Below are positions 16,419 through 17,440 of a stretch of 17,440 nt of DNA, one piece after another. The translations under genes were made by a program, and so were the position numbers. Source of the DNA: Bacillota bacterium (GTDB lineage Bacteria; Bacillota_A; Clostridia; Lachnospirales; WQUN01); contig WQTQ01000192.1 of the NCBI GenBank assembly GCA_009786175.1, positions 1-17,440 of the forward strand, written 5' to 3'. The notes beneath the pieces are model-generated. The model was not told the DNA's origin and made no database searches. It saw nothing but the letters and a program-made list of their open reading frames with translations. Numbering within the stretch: position 1 is the first letter of the stretch; each line of letters opens with the position of its first letter.

Positions 16419-17105
16419 CTACTGCCCGTAATACGCGTTTTCACCATGCTTGCGGAAATAGTGCTTATCCAGCAATTCTTGCATAAGGTGCGGCGTTTTG
16501 GGGTTGAGTTTTTGCGTATGATACGCCATTTTTGCCACTTCTTCCAGTACCAGCGCGTTTTCCACGGCTTTCATGGGCGATTCGCCCCATGTAAACGGGC
16601 CGTGGTTTTTTACTACCACGGCGGGCATGGCAAGTGGGTTTAGGTTTGCAAAAGTTTCGGCAATTACATTACCTGTTTCAAGTTCGTATTCGCCTGAAAT
16701 TTCCGCTTCCGTAAGGGCACGGGTGCAGGGGATTTTACCGTAAAAATAATCGGCATGGGTTGTTCCGTAGGCAGGTATTTCTTTACCGGCCTGTGCAAAA
16801 ATTGTGGCCCAGGACGAATGGGTATGAACCACGCCGCCTATTTCCGGAAAGACTTCATATAGACGCAAGTGGGTTGCCGTGTCGGAAGAAGGCTTGCCGC
16901 TTCCGTCCAGCACATTACCTTGCATGTCTACAATAACCATGTTGTCCGGCGATAAATCGCTATAAGGTACACCGCTGGGCTTTATTACAATCAGGCCGCG
17001 ATTGCGGTCTATACCGCTGACATTACCCCAGGTTAAAGTTACAAGCCCCAGTGCGGGAAGCTGCATGTTGGCTTCATAAACTTGCTTTCGTAATTTTTTT
17101 AGCAT
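16419..17105 (-). CDS. araD: L-ribulose-5-phosphate 4-epimerase (class II aldolase fold)
   Basis: This cytoplasmic zinc enzyme converts L-ribulose 5-phosphate to D-xylulose 5-phosphate in pentose use. The 228-residue product carries GNVSG (27-31), KPSG (42-45), SSDT (73-76), zinc ligands in VHTHSSWAT (His94, His96) and KNHGPF (His168), and the AraD-typical C-terminus GENAYYGQ. These separate it from L-fuculose-phosphate aldolase, though related ulose-phosphate epimerases (UlaF/SgaE) share the motifs. AGGAG lies six bases before the ATG at 17105. It is the second gene after the isomerase fragment, with a 23-base gap, and ends at the shared terminator. Confidence 0.92.
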   Translation of the reverse strand: MLKKLRKQVYEANMQLPALGLVTLTWGNVSGIDRNRGLIVIKPSGVPYSDLSPDNMVIVDMQGNVLDGSGKPSSDTATHLRLYEVFPEIGGVVHTHSSWATIFAQAGKEIPAYGTTHADYFYGKIPCTRALTEAEISGEYELETGNVIAETFANLNPLAMPAVVVKNHGPFTWGESPMKAVENALVLEEVAKMAYHTQKLNPKTPHLMQELLDKHYFRKHGENAYYGQ

Positions 17106-17128
17106 GAATTACTCCTAACGGGTAGATC

Positions 17129-17440
17129 TTACGCAAACGGGTTTTCTTCGCAGTATGGCAGGCAAGCGGGTTGGTTGTACGCCACATCTTTTACACCCAG
17201 CATCTTTAGCGCGCTGTACAACGCCTTGCCCACATGGCCGTAGCCCATTGCCGCGTGGTGCGGATAGCGTTTCGCTATAAGAACATGACGATAGAAACGG
17301 GCCATTTCCTTAATTCCGATTACGCCTATGCCGCCAAAGGATTTTGGATCCATTTTGATTGTTTCACCTTGCGCGATGTAAGACTTAAGTTCGCAGTTCG
17401 CTGTGGATTGCAGGCGGAATAAGGTGATGTTGCCGCTCTT
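17129..17440 (-). CDS. C-terminal part of a fucose/arabinose isomerase-family protein (cut by the window edge)
   Basis: The reading frame is open to the window end, giving the last 103 residues. It reads ITLFRLQSTANCELKSY near the edge, then GGIGVIGIKEMARFYRH and FGH-like GYGHVGKALYSALKMLG, ending NPFA. This resembles the C-terminal domain of the L-fucose isomerase/L-arabinose isomerase fold family. The internal ATG at 17353 is not the start. The pairing with araD favours a pentose (L-arabinose/ribulose) pathway, but fucose or D-arabinose isomerase activity remains possible. The catalytic residues lie outside the window. Confidence 0.78.
   Translation of the reverse strand, partial: KSGNITLFRLQSTANCELKSYIAQGETIKMDPKSFGGIGVIGIKEMARFYRHVLIAKRYPHHAAMGYGHVGKALYSALKMLGVKDVAYNQPACLPYCEENPFA

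Overview
The window looks like chromosomal DNA of a low-to-mid GC, Gram-positive anaerobe, most likely a clostridial Firmicute (Lachnospiraceae-like). This rests on strong GGAGG-type ribosome sites, alpha2-type glycyl-tRNA synthetase, a lipoprotein solute receptor instead of a periplasmic one, an AgaS/aldolase/PfkB sugar-phosphate cluster, and a tRNA with no encoded CCA. I ran no database search; family names come from motifs I can read.

Layout. (1) 81-1091 (+) glyceraldehyde-3-phosphate dehydrogenase, followed by a 93-bp hairpin element. (2) 1339-2645 (-) a GH172/DUF2961-family glycosidase and, overlapping its stop codon, a 73-residue cysteine-rich protein. (3) 2807-5734 (+), divergent from it, an AgaS-like sugar-phosphate isomerase/deaminase, a class II ketose-bisphosphate aldolase and a PfkB-family sugar kinase. 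Together these suggest a galactosamine/tagatose-type route to triose phosphates, which GAPDH would then use. (4) 5790-7588 (-) glycyl-tRNA synthetase, a 53-residue zinc-ribbon protein and tRNA-Thr(UGU). (5) 7589-8320, a long intergenic region with an orphan terminator and a structured leader. (6) 8321-16362 (+) a complete family-5-receptor (Opp/Dpp) ABC transporter operon: receptor, internal terminator, two permeases, two ATPases and a small membrane protein. (7) 16419-17440 (-) an L-ribulose-5-phosphate 4-epimerase preceded by the 3' end of a fucose/arabinose isomerase-family gene cut by the window edge.

The most unusual part is the transporter. The OppC-type permease carries about 280 extra residues between its first membrane helix and its conserved FGTDDLGRDV segment. 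These residues form seven RCC1-like repeats, that is, a predicted seven-bladed beta-propeller on the outer face of the membrane. In the same operon the OppF-type ATPase has about 190 extra, partly coiled-coil residues between Walker A and the Q-loop. The receptor is 768 residues, well above the usual 500-600, and a 66-residue single-span membrane protein ends the operon. I infer a remodelled oligopeptide/oligosaccharide importer with extra outer and inner modules. Its substrate cannot be read from sequence.
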